A stretch of 64,000 nt of DNA from LC029 sp036676475 (GCA_036676475.1 JAKFCU010000103.1:15941-79940); one strand, 5' to 3'. Numbered from the stretch's first letter, positions 25,348 through 33,588 are shown. Made by a program: numbers and translations. The notes: a model not told the origin generated them from the sequence alone.

Positions 25348-25390
25348 GTATATTCACATCCTCTTATCAGAATGATAGAAAAAGAATATA

Positions 25391-25429
25391 AAAAAACCCC
25401 ACGTCCTCTTATAAGGACGAAAGGGTTGT
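25391..25429 (-). terminator. T-box terminator before proB
   Basis: On the minus strand AACCCTTTCGTCC pairs with AGGACGTGGGGTT around TTATAAG, followed by a run of T. It is the regulated terminator of the T-box leader. Confidence 0.85.
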
Positions 25430-25665
25430 TCTTCCGCGGTACCACCTTTATTGGCATGATTATGCCCACTTCATCAATTGATAACAGGGAGATTCCCTGT
25501 CCAGGTTTATTCCCTGGATGCTCTGGGGTGGGACAGGAAAGACATTGCGGCAACGGCTCGCAGCCAAGACCGTTGCTCTCTGAATCGCATGTTACTCTTC
25601 TGATTCCCCATCATCGCCAAGCGTATGTGGTTGTTAATTCATAATTATGCATGAAAAGATCCTCC
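25391..25665 (-). ncRNA. T-box leader, proline specifier CCU
   Basis: The minus strand contains the T-box core AAAGGTGGTACCGCGGAAG (near 25430-25450) before a terminator, and a Stem I with AGTA (AAGAGTAACATGCG) whose 3' side returns through CGCAATGTC. Right after that stem comes TTTCCTGTCCC, so the specifier position holds CCT followed by G (complement at 25535-25537): a proline codon, matching the downstream proBAC genes. Uncharged tRNA-Pro binding would allow readthrough. Confidence 0.92.
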
Positions 25666-25686
25666 CTAGTCAAGGGGGAGTTCATC

Positions 25687-25715
25687 TTGACATCCAATTA
25701 CGGACGGCATACAAT
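25687..25715 (+). promoter_or_regulatory. Sigma-A-type promoter of ctaB
   Basis: TTGACA (25687-25692) and TACAAT (25710-25715), 17 bp apart, point rightwards to ctaB with an expected leader of about 110 bases. The T-box lies on the opposite strand just to the left. Confidence 0.7.
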
Positions 25716-25829
25716 TAATATGTTAAAACTGTATTAATAGTTTTAAACTGAAAAATAAATAGACTATCAGATCAATACACATAAAGTAACAATCATTTGG
25801 GCGTAATTACGTTCGAAAGGGGTATTCAC

Positions 25830-26762
25830 ATGAATTTGGAAACGTCAGTGACATACAATAGCACCACAGCAAATCATGCTGAGGAGACGCTTGCCCAACA
25901 AGCTACTTGGAGAGATTTTATTCAACTAGCTAAGCCAGGGATTGTGAAATCAAACTTAATTGTCATCGTTACCGGTTTTTGGCTAGCATCTACTTTTACG
26001 GATTCTTTTCATTTTTGGCTCTTTGTAGTAACTGTCGTTGGAAGTTCTTTGGTTATGGGGGGCTCCTGTGCCTTAAATAATTACTTAGATCGAGATTTGG
26101 ATGTGAAGATGGAACGTACTCGAAACCGTCCGATTCCTTCCGGAAAAATATCGGCTAAAACAGCTTTGTTATATGGCATGTTCTTAATTTTAGCAGGAAC
26201 AACCTTGCTAGGTTTAGGAGCAAATGCACTGGCGGCTTTACTTGGACTCATTGGTGCTTTTGTCTATGTGGTGGTCTATACGGCATGGATGAAGCGAACA
26301 ACTCATTTGAATACGGTGGTAGGAGCCATCTCTGGGGCCATTCCACCGATGATTGGATGGGCAGCCGTGACAGGAAATTTAGAAAAAGGGGCATGGGTTC
26401 TGTTCGCTTTCCTATTTTTATGGCAAATTCCCCATTTTCTCGCCTTGGCTATTATGAAGGCCGATGAGTATCGCACTGCTGGCTATCAGATGTTACCTGT
26501 TGTGAATAGTTTTCTTGAAACGAAAAGACAGATTCTGCTTTGGACAGCGGCATTGATTCCTGTTTCCTTGTTTTTATATGAAGTAGGAGTGGTTGGGAAA
26601 ATTTATTTTGTTTCAGCTGCTGTATTAGGATTAGGCTGGTTGGCTTTGGCTGTGAAAGGATTCTTTGCCAAAAATGATTTAAAATGGGCTCGTCAAATGT
26701 TCGTTTATTCTCTAATTTATTTAACAGGCTTGTGTGTCATTATGATGATAAATGCCGTATAA
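25830..26762 (+). CDS. ctaB: Protoheme IX farnesyltransferase (heme O synthase)
   Basis: A 310-residue UbiA-family membrane prenyltransferase that converts heme B to heme O for terminal oxidases. The first Asp-rich motif is NNYLDRDLDVKMERT, RTRNRPIPSGK follows, and the second acidic loop is LAIMKADEYRTAGYQMLP. About eight or nine hydrophobic segments are visible. ATG 25830 follows GAAAGGGG; an upstream in-frame GTG lacks support. No ctaA or cta operon is adjacent, so the gene stands alone. Confidence 0.94.
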   Translation: MNLETSVTYNSTTANHAEETLAQQATWRDFIQLAKPGIVKSNLIVIVTGFWLASTFTDSFHFWLFVVTVVGSSLVMGGSCALNNYLDRDLDVKMERTRNRPIPSGKISAKTALLYGMFLILAGTTLLGLGANALAALLGLIGAFVYVVVYTAWMKRTTHLNTVVGAISGAIPPMIGWAAVTGNLEKGAWVLFAFLFLWQIPHFLALAIMKADEYRTAGYQMLPVVNSFLETKRQILLWTAALIPVSLFLYEVGVVGKIYFVSAAVLGLGWLALAVKGFFAKNDLKWARQMFVYSLIYLTGLCVIMMINAV

Positions 26763-26782
26763 ATAATTTAGATATAATGACA

Positions 26783-26811
26783 AACCCTGCTCTCGTTAGC
26801 GGGGTTTTTTG
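26783..26811 (+). terminator. Terminator of ctaB
   Basis: AACCCTGCT and AGCGGGGTT pair around CTCGTT, ending in a T run. Confidence 0.82.
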
Positions 26812-27170
26812 GGTAGTTTAGAGAGGAATCAGAGCGATGTCCATAGTAAGTTTATGTATTGATTTTAGCTGTAGCGATGCTGATTTGAGTCTAGGGTTAA
26901 CTTTACCCTTATTATCGATTATGATAGAGAAAGTTGGATTCCACAGTGAATGGGTGGAATGCGGCGGTGGTGGTCACCCATGAGATGGGTTTTGCCCGTG
27001 AGGTAGCGGATCGCGTCATCTTGAACGGACGAGGGAGTTTTTAGGGAAGATCCTAATAAGCATGATCGACAAACAGATAGTCTTGCCAATAGAACCGAAT
27101 CCTAGGGGAGGTAGGCCATAGGCAAGGCTTTTTCTTTTATAAGGAATATAGAGAAACGGGGGAGCAGCAC
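26812..27170. other. Intergenic stretch with a gene relic and a leader-like hairpin
   Basis: About 360 bases between ctaB and the DUF2797 gene. It holds the ABC-ATPase relic at 26961-27044. At 27092-27138 it holds a long-range stem, AGTCTTGCC with GGCAAGGCT, followed by TTTTCTTTT, which looks like a terminator or attenuator shortly before the DUF2797 gene. Nothing else was recognised. Confidence 0.5.
26961..27044 (+). pseudogene. Relic of a polar amino acid ABC transporter ATPase (GlnQ type)
   Basis: The frame encodes AAVVVTHEMGFAREVADRVI followed by LNGRGSF and a stop. VVVTHEMGFAREVADRVIF is the H-loop region of GlnQ/ArtP-like ATPases. Neither the Walker motifs nor the C-terminal tail is present, so only about 25 codons of the gene survive. 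Confidence 0.7.
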
Positions 27171-27962
27171 ATGTCTTTTCGTGGTTTTTTGAAGGGATTA
27201 CAACATCAGTATACGAGTCCAGTAACTTATCATTTGCCTCTTGGTGAAGATGCGATTAGATTGAATGACTGGTTAGGTAAACAAGTCACACTCACCTTTC
27301 TAGGGGACCGGCAGTGTACAAACTGTGGAAGATCGATTAAAAAAACTTTTCAAAGTGGATATTGTTATCCTTGTGTGATTTCATTGCCTGAAACAGATCT
27401 TTGTATGGTCAAGCCGCATGAATGTCATTATCATCTTGGGACCTGCCGTAATGCGGAATTTGGCAATGCCCATTGCATGATTCCACATTATGTATACTTG
27501 GCTGTAAGCAGTGGAATTAAGGTAGGTTTAACCCGAAAGAACAACCAATTGAAGCGTTGGGTGGATCAGGGGGCTATTCAAGCCATTCCGATTGCCGAAG
27601 TACCAACTCGAAAGATGGCTGGAGAGCTAGAAGTTGTACTGGCTCAACATTTTCCGGATAAAACAGATTGGCGTAAAATGCTGAAAGGGGAAGCGAAACT
27701 CCTTGATCTGTTCACTTTGCGCGAAGAAGCGTTCACCTATTTTCCCGATGAATTTAAAGAATTTGCTTTTAAAGAGGATCAATGGGTAGAATTTGTTTAT
27801 CCCATACTTGAGGCTGTAAACAAAGTGAAAACCTATAATTTTGATAAAGAACCCCTGATTGCAGATCGATTAGTCGGAATTAAGGGTCAGTATCTTATTT
27901 TCGAACAAGCTGTTTTGAATATCAAGAAATATACGGGTTATTATGTGGAAATTTCCGCATAA
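27171..27962 (+). CDS. DUF2797 protein with zinc-binding cysteines
   Basis: A 263-residue cytoplasmic protein. A zinc-ribbon-like part, CTNCGRSIKK with GYCYPCV and then a Cys/His-rich stretch (ECHYHLGTCRN, AHCMIPHYVY), precedes VYLAVSSGIKVGLTRKNN, which resembles the start of a GIY-YIG-type nuclease fold. This combination is characteristic of DUF2797. ATG 27171 follows GGGGGAGC. The biochemical role is unknown; nucleic acid binding is plausible from the cysteines and fold. Confidence 0.82.
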   Translation: MSFRGFLKGLQHQYTSPVTYHLPLGEDAIRLNDWLGKQVTLTFLGDRQCTNCGRSIKKTFQSGYCYPCVISLPETDLCMVKPHECHYHLGTCRNAEFGNAHCMIPHYVYLAVSSGIKVGLTRKNNQLKRWVDQGAIQAIPIAEVPTRKMAGELEVVLAQHFPDKTDWRKMLKGEAKLLDLFTLREEAFTYFPDEFKEFAFKEDQWVEFVYPILEAVNKVKTYNFDKEPLIADRLVGIKGQYLIFEQAVLNIKKYTGYYVEISA

Positions 27963-28025
27963 AAACCTGCTGATTTCCCCATACTTAACCAAGTCATTAC
28001 CTTATGTTATGAAAGGGAGAATCCT

Positions 28026-28196
28026 ATGAGAAAGCCAGTAACCGATGAAATTATCTATAACGGCCCATTGACGGGGACCATTGATGAAGAAGGTGCGGAA
28101 GGGGCTGCAAGCTTTGAAGCCATTCAGCAGATCTGGAGGGTTCATTCTGCAAATGAGATCGAGCATAATGAATCCCCAGGCTATCAGGAGGCATAA
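28026..28196 (+). CDS. Small acidic protein of unknown function
   Basis: A 56-residue product from ATG 28026, eight bases after GAAAGGGAG. It begins MRKPVTDEIIYNGPLTGTID, is rich in Glu, and ends SPGYQEA. There is no membrane segment or cysteine. A hairpin with a T run follows, so the frame fits a real transcript. Not recognised. Confidence 0.6.
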   Translation: MRKPVTDEIIYNGPLTGTIDEEGAEGAASFEAIQQIWRVHSANEIEHNESPGYQEA

Positions 28197-28199
28197 GAG

Positions 28200-28232
28200 G
28201 AAAATCGCTAGAAGGATAGCGAATTTTTCCTT
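28200..28232 (+). terminator. Terminator before gcvH
   Basis: AAAATCGCTA and TAGCGAATTTT pair around GAAGGA and are followed by TCC. It separates the small acidic gene from gcvH. Confidence 0.75.
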
Positions 28233-28280
28233 GCCTTGTGGTAAAATAATTTAGATCATACATAATAGGAGGGGCTGTTC

Positions 28281-28664
28281 ATGAATTTTCCAGCTGATCT
28301 AAAGTATAGTAAAGAACACGAGTGGGTTCGTGTAGAAGGCAATAAAGCATATATCGGGATTTCCGACTTTGCTCAATCGGAGCTTGGGGACATCGTGTTC
28401 GTAGAACTTCCTTCCGTAGGAGATGAGTTTTCTGTAAATGATTCCTTTGGTAGTGTTGAATCCGTTAAAACGGTATCTGAGCTGTATGCTCCTGTTAGCG
28501 GAAAAGTGTTGGAAGTGAACTCCGAATTGGAAGATTCCCCTGAATTGGTAAATGAATCTCCTTATGATAAAGCTTGGATGATTGTAGTAGAGATGAGCGA
28601 TGCATCGGAAGCGGATCAATTATTGCCTGCTGATGCCTATGAGAGTCTTGTTAAGGAAGACTAA
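28281..28664 (+). CDS. gcvH: Glycine cleavage system H protein
   Basis: A 127-residue lipoyl carrier of the glycine cleavage system that shuttles the aminomethyl group between the P, T and L proteins. The lipoyl lysine is in SVESVKTVSEL (about residue 63); KEHEWVRVEG and YDKAWMIVVEM frame the fold. AGGAGGGG precedes the ATG. It stands alone with its own terminator, as in Bacillus. It is a substrate of the lipoyl pathway whose synthase LipA is encoded at 48 kb. Confidence 0.96.
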   Translation: MNFPADLKYSKEHEWVRVEGNKAYIGISDFAQSELGDIVFVELPSVGDEFSVNDSFGSVESVKTVSELYAPVSGKVLEVNSELEDSPELVNESPYDKAWMIVVEMSDASEADQLLPADAYESLVKED

Positions 28665-28686
28665 TTAAATAAACATGCAGTTACGG

Positions 28687-28728
28687 GACAAGGCTGGTAT
28701 TAAGTACCAGTCTTGTCTCGTTTTTACT
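28687..28728 (+). terminator. Terminator of gcvH
   Basis: GACAAGGCTGGTA and TACCAGTCTTGTC pair around TTAAG and are followed by TCGTTTTT. Confidence 0.85.
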
Positions 28729-28890
28729 TATTGGAGATTGTTGTATTTACTCTAACTTCATGTTTTAGCCAGTCAATCCAACATTTGAACCTAGGAAATA
28801 AGAATAAACCCTATTAAAATAGTATGTAAATAGTCATAGTGTCGGCCGCAACAACATGTTGTCCCGGTTGCTGAAAGGTAGGGAGATTCC

Positions 28891-29307
28891 GTGAGTTTTT
28901 GCTGTGGAGCTAGTATGATCGGTGCATTGGGGAGTTTGCGCCATCACAAAACTTATATTAACAATGTTCCCATTCTCCATTGTCCCGTGTGTAATCGGAT
29001 TGATGTTCATCCTCAAGTAGAAGAAGAGTTTGAGATTCTATCAGAATATGCACAGACAGATGATGCACCAGAAGTTGATTTTAATGAGTACGTAAACAGC
29101 GAATCTTTGAAAAATATATTTGAAAATTGTACGGTTGTCGATGAGGGCCGTATTGATCAAGTATTCCGTCAACAGATTGACAGTGCTTTAGATCTATTGC
29201 TCGTTGCCAAACAGATCAAGGATCGAGAATGGGAAGACATGCTCAAAATGAGGCTCAATCGATTAAGTGAACGCTTGAGCAGATGGAAAAGTCAGAAGCA
29301 GCGTTAA
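28891..29307 (+). CDS. Putative zinc-finger protein of unknown function
   Basis: A 138-residue protein from GTG 28891 with GGTAGGGAG upstream. Two cysteine pairs, FCCGA near the N terminus and CPVCN at about residue 32, suggest a small zinc-binding head similar in spacing to YgiT-type fingers. The rest is acidic and helical (EEEFEILSEYA, then IDSALDLLLVAKQIKD). It sits between gcvH and sigI, separated from both by hairpins. Family not recognised with certainty. Confidence 0.7.
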   Translation: MSFCCGASMIGALGSLRHHKTYINNVPILHCPVCNRIDVHPQVEEEFEILSEYAQTDDAPEVDFNEYVNSESLKNIFENCTVVDEGRIDQVFRQQIDSALDLLLVAKQIKDREWEDMLKMRLNRLSERLSRWKSQKQR

Positions 29308-29318
29308 ATCATAATTTG

Positions 29319-29367
29319 AAAAGGAGAGAGTCTTTTCCAAGGAAAATGACAATCTCCTTTTTTTAAT
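29319..29367 (+). terminator. Terminator after the zinc-finger gene
   Basis: AAAAGGAGA and TCTCCTTTT pair around an inner TTTTCC/GGAAAA stem, then a T run. Confidence 0.7.
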
Positions 29368-29426
29368 ATATATTACGGACATAAAAGGATTCCCCCTGTC
29401 GAATGTCTGTGATGAGAGGTGAAAAC

Positions 29427-30209
29427 ATGTTTTTAAGTCGCTTCCTAGGAAAGCATTCTTCACATTCCTCAGCTATCAAGATTGATCTTGAGCAAGATTT
29501 GCGATTAGCACAAAATGGGGATTTGGATGTTCGTAATCAATTGATTAGCCAATATACACCCTTTATATCTCAAGTCGCCTCCAAGGTTTGCAAACGATTC
29601 ATCGACCCTTCCCGAGACGATGAATTCAGTGTGGCTTTAGAAGCTTTTGATGAAGCCATTTCGAAGTATACGCCGGGAAAAGGAAGCTCGTTCTTATCAT
29701 TTGCCGATTTGGTTATACGCCGACGAATTATTGACTATATTCGAAAAGAAGTTCGGCACCGCGGCACACTTTCCCTAGAGTATACACTTGAAGGTGAGGA
29801 AGAATCCGATCTTTCTCCTGTGGAAACACAGGCTTCCATTCAACAATACCAGTTAGATTACGTAGCAAGTCTTAGGCGAGAGGAAATTCAACATTATAAA
29901 GAGAATTTGAAGGAGTACGACATTGATCTGATGGAGTTGCCTGAATTGTCTCCTAAGCATGCGGATGCCAGACAAAACGCCATAGCTGTCGCTTCCATAG
30001 TGGCACGTGATGAAAATCTGCGTTTTGCCTTTATGGAGAAGAAAAAATTACCTATGAAAGAACTGATGAAGAAAGTGGAGGTAAGCCGAAAAACGGTGGA
30101 AAGAAATCGGAATTATATTGTGGCGATTATATTACTCTTAATGGAAGATTATCAATATCTTCACAGTTATTTACAACTGGATTCGGAAGGGAGAGTGGTG
30201 CGGCAATGA
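29427..30209 (+). CDS. sigI: RNA polymerase sigma factor SigI
   Basis: A 260-residue alternative sigma factor of the SigI group, which responds to heat or envelope stress in Bacillus. Region 2 is seen in DDEFSVALEAFDEAISKY and SFADLVIRRRIIDYIRK; the C-terminal SigI-specific DNA-binding part contains MKKVEVSRKTVERNRNYI. ATG 29427 follows AGAGGTGA. Its stop overlaps the rsgI start by four bases, so sigma and anti-sigma are coupled. No convincing SigI autoregulatory promoter was found. Confidence 0.93.
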   Translation: MFLSRFLGKHSSHSSAIKIDLEQDLRLAQNGDLDVRNQLISQYTPFISQVASKVCKRFIDPSRDDEFSVALEAFDEAISKYTPGKGSSFLSFADLVIRRRIIDYIRKEVRHRGTLSLEYTLEGEEESDLSPVETQASIQQYQLDYVASLRREEIQHYKENLKEYDIDLMELPELSPKHADARQNAIAVASIVARDENLRFAFMEKKKLPMKELMKKVEVSRKTVERNRNYIVAIILLLMEDYQYLHSYLQLDSEGRVVRQ

Positions 30210-31402
30210 ATAAAGGAGTCGTCATGGAATCGAATGACAAGTGGACGGTTGTTTTGACTCCTGAAGGAGAATTTATGAAAATTCCTTCCCATCCTCATCA
30301 TCTTGAAGGAAAAGAAGTCTCCTTTCGCGTGTCTGCGACAGTGGCAATGCCAAAAAAGAAAAAGTCCTGGACCCCACCCGTGATCCGTGGAGTAGCCTTT
30401 GCAGCTGCGTGTCTGCTTCTTCTCGTGATGGTCTTTCCGTTTTTTGGAGGATCACAGGCGTATGCTGCCGTTACCTTTGACATAAACCCCAGTCTGGAAT
30501 TGGAAGTGGATGAGCACGCAAAAGTCATAGAGGCCATCCCATTCAATGAAGAAGCGCAAAAGCTGTTAGATACCGTAGAGTGGAAAGGTCTAACCCTATC
30601 TGAAGTAACTTTGGATATTATCGAGCAGGCCGAGCAGATGGGCTATATGAATGAGGAAAGACAAGTCTTAATCACCACGACTTATCTTGATGAAGAAAAG
30701 GAAAACATTACTTTAATTTTAGAAGAGGCTACTTCCCATGCGGACCAAGAGTTGACTGTGGTTATCGTAGAAGGAAAAAAGCAATGGCATGAAGAAGCCA
30801 AGGAAAAACAGGTACCCCCAGGCGCTTATATGCTAGTTAAACAAGCAAAGGAACAAGGGATTGAGCTAAAGGAGAAAGAATGGCAAGCCAACCAGATTGA
30901 AGAATTACCGCCTGTTAAGGGTGTAACCATTATTCACCCGAAAGGAAGTAAGGCGGATAAAGCAAAAGAAATAGATAAAGAAAAAGAGGAAAAGAAACAA
31001 AAACCCGATACAAAGCTGGATAATAAGGATAAGACGAAAGATTTGGAAAAAAACGCTTGGAAAGAAATAAAGGAAAATAAAAAGGATAAAGAGAAGGTCG
31101 AGGATCAAGAGAAAGACAATCACCAAACGAAAGATAATGATAAAGACAAGGACAAAAACGAAGCAGAAAACGAACGTGAAAAAAATGAACTCTCCAAGCA
31201 AAATCAAAAACATAGTCAAAATGAAAAGGGTCCATCAGGGCCTCCTTCTCATGAGAAAAAAGAATTGCCTTTACATGATGAAAAGGATGATGATAACAAG
31301 AGAAAGGAAAAAGACAGGGGGAAAGATAGAGAAAAAGATAAAGAAAAAGAAAAAGATAAAGATATGATTAACGATGACCGTGGAAAAAAAGAGAAGGATT
31401 AA
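30206..31402 (+). CDS. rsgI: Anti-sigma-I factor RsgI with long charged tail
   Basis: A 398-residue single-pass membrane protein that sequesters SigI. Residues 1-50 are the cytoplasmic anti-sigma domain, followed by one membrane segment (GVAFAAACLLLLVMVFPFF, about 62-80). A conserved juxtamembrane region begins YAAVTFDINPSLELEVDEH. From about residue 245 to the end the chain is almost only Lys, Glu, Asp, Asn and Gln (KDKEKEKDKD-like units), a low-complexity outer tail instead of the carbohydrate-binding modules seen in clostridial RsgI. The hairpin after the stop is its terminator. Confidence 0.93.
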   Translation: MNKGVVMESNDKWTVVLTPEGEFMKIPSHPHHLEGKEVSFRVSATVAMPKKKKSWTPPVIRGVAFAAACLLLLVMVFPFFGGSQAYAAVTFDINPSLELEVDEHAKVIEAIPFNEEAQKLLDTVEWKGLTLSEVTLDIIEQAEQMGYMNEERQVLITTTYLDEEKENITLILEEATSHADQELTVVIVEGKKQWHEEAKEKQVPPGAYMLVKQAKEQGIELKEKEWQANQIEELPPVKGVTIIHPKGSKADKAKEIDKEKEEKKQKPDTKLDNKDKTKDLEKNAWKEIKENKKDKEKVEDQEKDNHQTKDNDKDKDKNEAENEREKNELSKQNQKHSQNEKGPSGPPSHEKKELPLHDEKDDDNKRKEKDRGKDREKDKEKEKDKDMINDDRGKKEKD

Positions 31403-31407
31403 GTAGA

Positions 31408-31437
31408 AGGGGTCATTTGGTGATCCCTTATTTCAAC
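31408..31437 (+). terminator. Terminator of sigI-rsgI
   Basis: AAGGGGTCA and TGATCCCTT pair around TTTGG; the following T-rich ATTTC is modest. Confidence 0.65.
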
Positions 31438-31446
31438 GAATAAGAA

Positions 31447-31624
31447 AGTATAAGTTGCGGGGGTACCTAATAAAATTCAGTTTCTTCCTTCCCGGCACGA
31501 GGAGTGGTTCGAAACTCTAAGCCATAAATGACGAGGAACCCACAGTTTAACGAGTAGTATCTGGTAAACTGAAAGCGCTTATTCTTATTATAATCGAACA
31601 AAGTTTTCAACTTTGCTCGTTTTG
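31447..31624 (+). ncRNA. Candidate structured leader RNA (unassigned)
   Basis: Between rsgI and a 30-codon gene lies a stretch with mutually exclusive pairings. AAACTGAA (31566-31573) can pair with distal TTCAGTTT (31476-31483), enclosing about 80 bases that contain GAGGAGTGGTTCGAAACTC, or TAAACTG (31565-31571) can form a local hairpin with CAGTTTA (31543-31549). A hairpin CGAACAAAG/CTTTGCTCG with TTTTGG follows at 31595-31624. This is the form of a termination switch, but it does not match any riboswitch class I can recall. Confidence 0.4.
31570..31583. promoter_or_regulatory. Possible cre (CcpA) site
   Basis: TGAAAGCGCTTATT matches the left and central parts of the catabolite-responsive element consensus (TGAAARCGYTTNCA-like) and ends six bases before a TATAAT at 31589. 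Catabolite control would fit the nearby gluconeogenic pckA, but the site is about 380 bp upstream and a small gene and terminator intervene. Confidence 0.35.
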
Positions 31625-31684
31625 GTACATATAACATATAATAGAAGTACTTCTATCCCTTCCGAATTGGGGGAGTGGTGCGTT

Positions 31685-31777
31685 ATGATGAATAGGAATA
31701 AAGAAGACTGGATCATATTTTGGCTTTCCGTTGGTTTGTTTGCTGCTTTAGTGATAGGTTCCCTTTTAACGAATTAA
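31685..31777 (+). CDS. 30-residue single-pass membrane peptide
   Basis: ATG 31685 lies ten bases after GGGGAGTGG. The peptide has a charged head (MMNRNKEDW) followed by one hydrophobic helix, IIFWLSVGLFAALVIGSLL, and a TN end. A terminator follows immediately (ACGGCTCT/AGAGTCGT with eight T). Ribosome site, hydrophobic profile and terminator support a real gene. The family is unknown. Confidence 0.6.
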   Translation: MMNRNKEDWIIFWLSVGLFAALVIGSLLTN

Positions 31778-31808
31778 CGGCTCTTGTATTAGAGTCGTTT
31801 TTTTTGTA
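31776..31808 (+). terminator. Terminator of the membrane peptide gene
   Basis: ACGGCTCT and AGAGTCGT pair around TGTATT, followed by eight T. Confidence 0.82.
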
Positions 31809-31960
31809 CAAAATAAGGAATGTGGACATAAAATCGTCACATTGTTAGTGGAATCGATTATAATTAAATATGGATTAATTGAGGTAATGTGTTATACTAA
31901 TATACATGAAGTAGAGTTGATTAGGATATACTCAGATGGGAATTGGGAGGAAGAACACAA

Positions 31961-33541
31961 ATGGACACAAAGCTTAGCTTAGATTTAAATGAGGTATTGA
32001 ACTCTAATAAAATTCAGTTTAATCTATCTGTACCTCAATTGGTAGAAGCTTCCATTCAAAGAGGAGAAGCAATGTTGACCGCTAGTGGTGCACTTCGTGC
32101 AGAAACGGGAAAATATACAGGGCGTTCTCCCAAGGATAAGTACATCGTACAGGATGCTAGTATTCAAGATAAAATTGCTTGGGGACCTGTCAATCAGCCG
32201 ATTGAGCAGGCTAAGTACGATAAATTGTACCAAGATGTAATGGAATACTTAAATGGAAAAGAGCTGTTTGTTTTCGATGGTTTTGCCGGAGCAGATGCTG
32301 CTTATCGTTTGCCTATTCGGGTAGTTAACGAGTATGCATGGCATAACTTATTTGTTCATCAGCTTTTTGTAAGACCTACTCAAGATGAATTAAAAAGTCA
32401 TGTACCTGGCTTTACCGTGATTGCTGCACCAGGATTTGAGGCCAACCCCGTTGTCCATGGAATAAATTCTGAAACCTTCATTATTGTGAATTTTGCTAAG
32501 AAAACCGTTCTTATCGGAGGCACAAAGTATGCAGGTGAAATGAAGAAGTCAATCTTTAGTGTGATGAACTATCTTCTGCCTGAACAAGGTGTGCTTTCCA
32601 TGCACTGCTCATCTAATGTAGGGGAACAGGGTGATGTTGCCTTATTCTTTGGATTGTCCGGTACAGGAAAAACGACTTTGTCTGCTGATCCAGAACGCCG
32701 ATTGATCGGTGACGATGAACACGGTTGGTCTGATCAAGGGGTTTTCAATATTGAAGGCGGATGCTATGCCAAATGCATTAATTTGACTGAGGAAAAAGAA
32801 CCTCAGATTTGGAATGCGATCAAATTTGGATCAGTATTGGAAAATGTTTTCGTTGATAAGGATTCCCGAATTCCTGATTATGATAACGATACATTAACAG
32901 AGAATACACGCGCAGCATATCCAGTGGATTATATTCCTGGTTCGATGATTCCAGGAGCAGGAGGACATCCGCAGGTTATTGTATTCTTAACGGCAGATGC
33001 TTTTGGGGTACTGCCACCTGTTTCTAAGCTATCCAAGGAACAAGCAATGTATCATTTCCTATCTGGATATACCAGTAAATTGGCTGGAACAGAACGTGGG
33101 GTAACAGAACCAGAAGCTACATTCTCCACCTGCTTTGGGGCTCCTTTCTTACCATTGCAGCCAAGTGTGTATGCGGAAATGCTTGGGGAGAAGATCTCTA
33201 AACATAATGCTCAGGTTTACCTTGTGAATACAGGATGGTCTGGTGGATCATATGGCGTTGGAAAGAGAATGAACCTTGCCTTTACAAGAGCAATGGTGAC
33301 CTCAGCGATCAATGGCTCTCTTAACGAGGTTGAATATACGAAGGATCCTATTTTTGGATTGTCTGTTCCGAATGAAGTTCCAGGTGTACCTGCTGAAGTA
33401 TTGATGCCTCGAAATACATGGGATAATAAAGAAGAGTACGACCAAAAAGCACAAGAATTGGCTAATCAGTTTGTTAAAAACTTTGAAAAATTCCAAGGTG
33501 TGGCAAAAGAAATTATTGAAGCCAGCCCAAAAGCAAAATAA
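31961..33541 (+). CDS. pckA: Phosphoenolpyruvate carboxykinase (ATP)
   Basis: A 526-residue gluconeogenic enzyme that converts oxaloacetate and ATP to PEP, ADP and CO2. The P-loop GLSGTGKTTLSADPERRL, GDDEHGWSDQGVFNIEGGCY and the metal-binding region with PVVHGINSETFIIVNFAKK identify the ATP-dependent class. ATG 31961 follows GGGAGGAAGAAC. It is monocistronic; the fold-back element at 33589 probably serves as its terminator. Confidence 0.97.
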   Translation: MDTKLSLDLNEVLNSNKIQFNLSVPQLVEASIQRGEAMLTASGALRAETGKYTGRSPKDKYIVQDASIQDKIAWGPVNQPIEQAKYDKLYQDVMEYLNGKELFVFDGFAGADAAYRLPIRVVNEYAWHNLFVHQLFVRPTQDELKSHVPGFTVIAAPGFEANPVVHGINSETFIIVNFAKKTVLIGGTKYAGEMKKSIFSVMNYLLPEQGVLSMHCSSNVGEQGDVALFFGLSGTGKTTLSADPERRLIGDDEHGWSDQGVFNIEGGCYAKCINLTEEKEPQIWNAIKFGSVLENVFVDKDSRIPDYDNDTLTENTRAAYPVDYIPGSMIPGAGGHPQVIVFLTADAFGVLPPVSKLSKEQAMYHFLSGYTSKLAGTERGVTEPEATFSTCFGAPFLPLQPSVYAEMLGEKISKHNAQVYLVNTGWSGGSYGVGKRMNLAFTRAMVTSAINGSLNEVEYTKDPIFGLSVPNEVPGVPAEVLMPRNTWDNKEEYDQKAQELANQFVKNFEKFQGVAKEIIEASPKAK

Positions 33542-33588
33542 TCAATTTAGCTTGGTGATAGCCGGAGTAATAAATTTTGAAGAACGTG

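Noticed and set aside
29380..29426. A SigI-type autoregulatory promoter before sigI
   Set aside because: CCCCC and CGAA occur but are only three bases apart, far from the spacing needed.
30905..31235. Long open frames on the minus strand opposite the rsgI tail
   Set aside because: They are mirror images of the low-complexity Lys/Glu codons (giving Phe/Leu-rich nonsense) and lack ribosome sites.
31447..31560. c-di-AMP (ydaO) riboswitch, suggested by TTGCGGGGGTACC
   Set aside because: The later conserved blocks of that class (for example the GTCAGCTAACCTCGT-type end) are absent.
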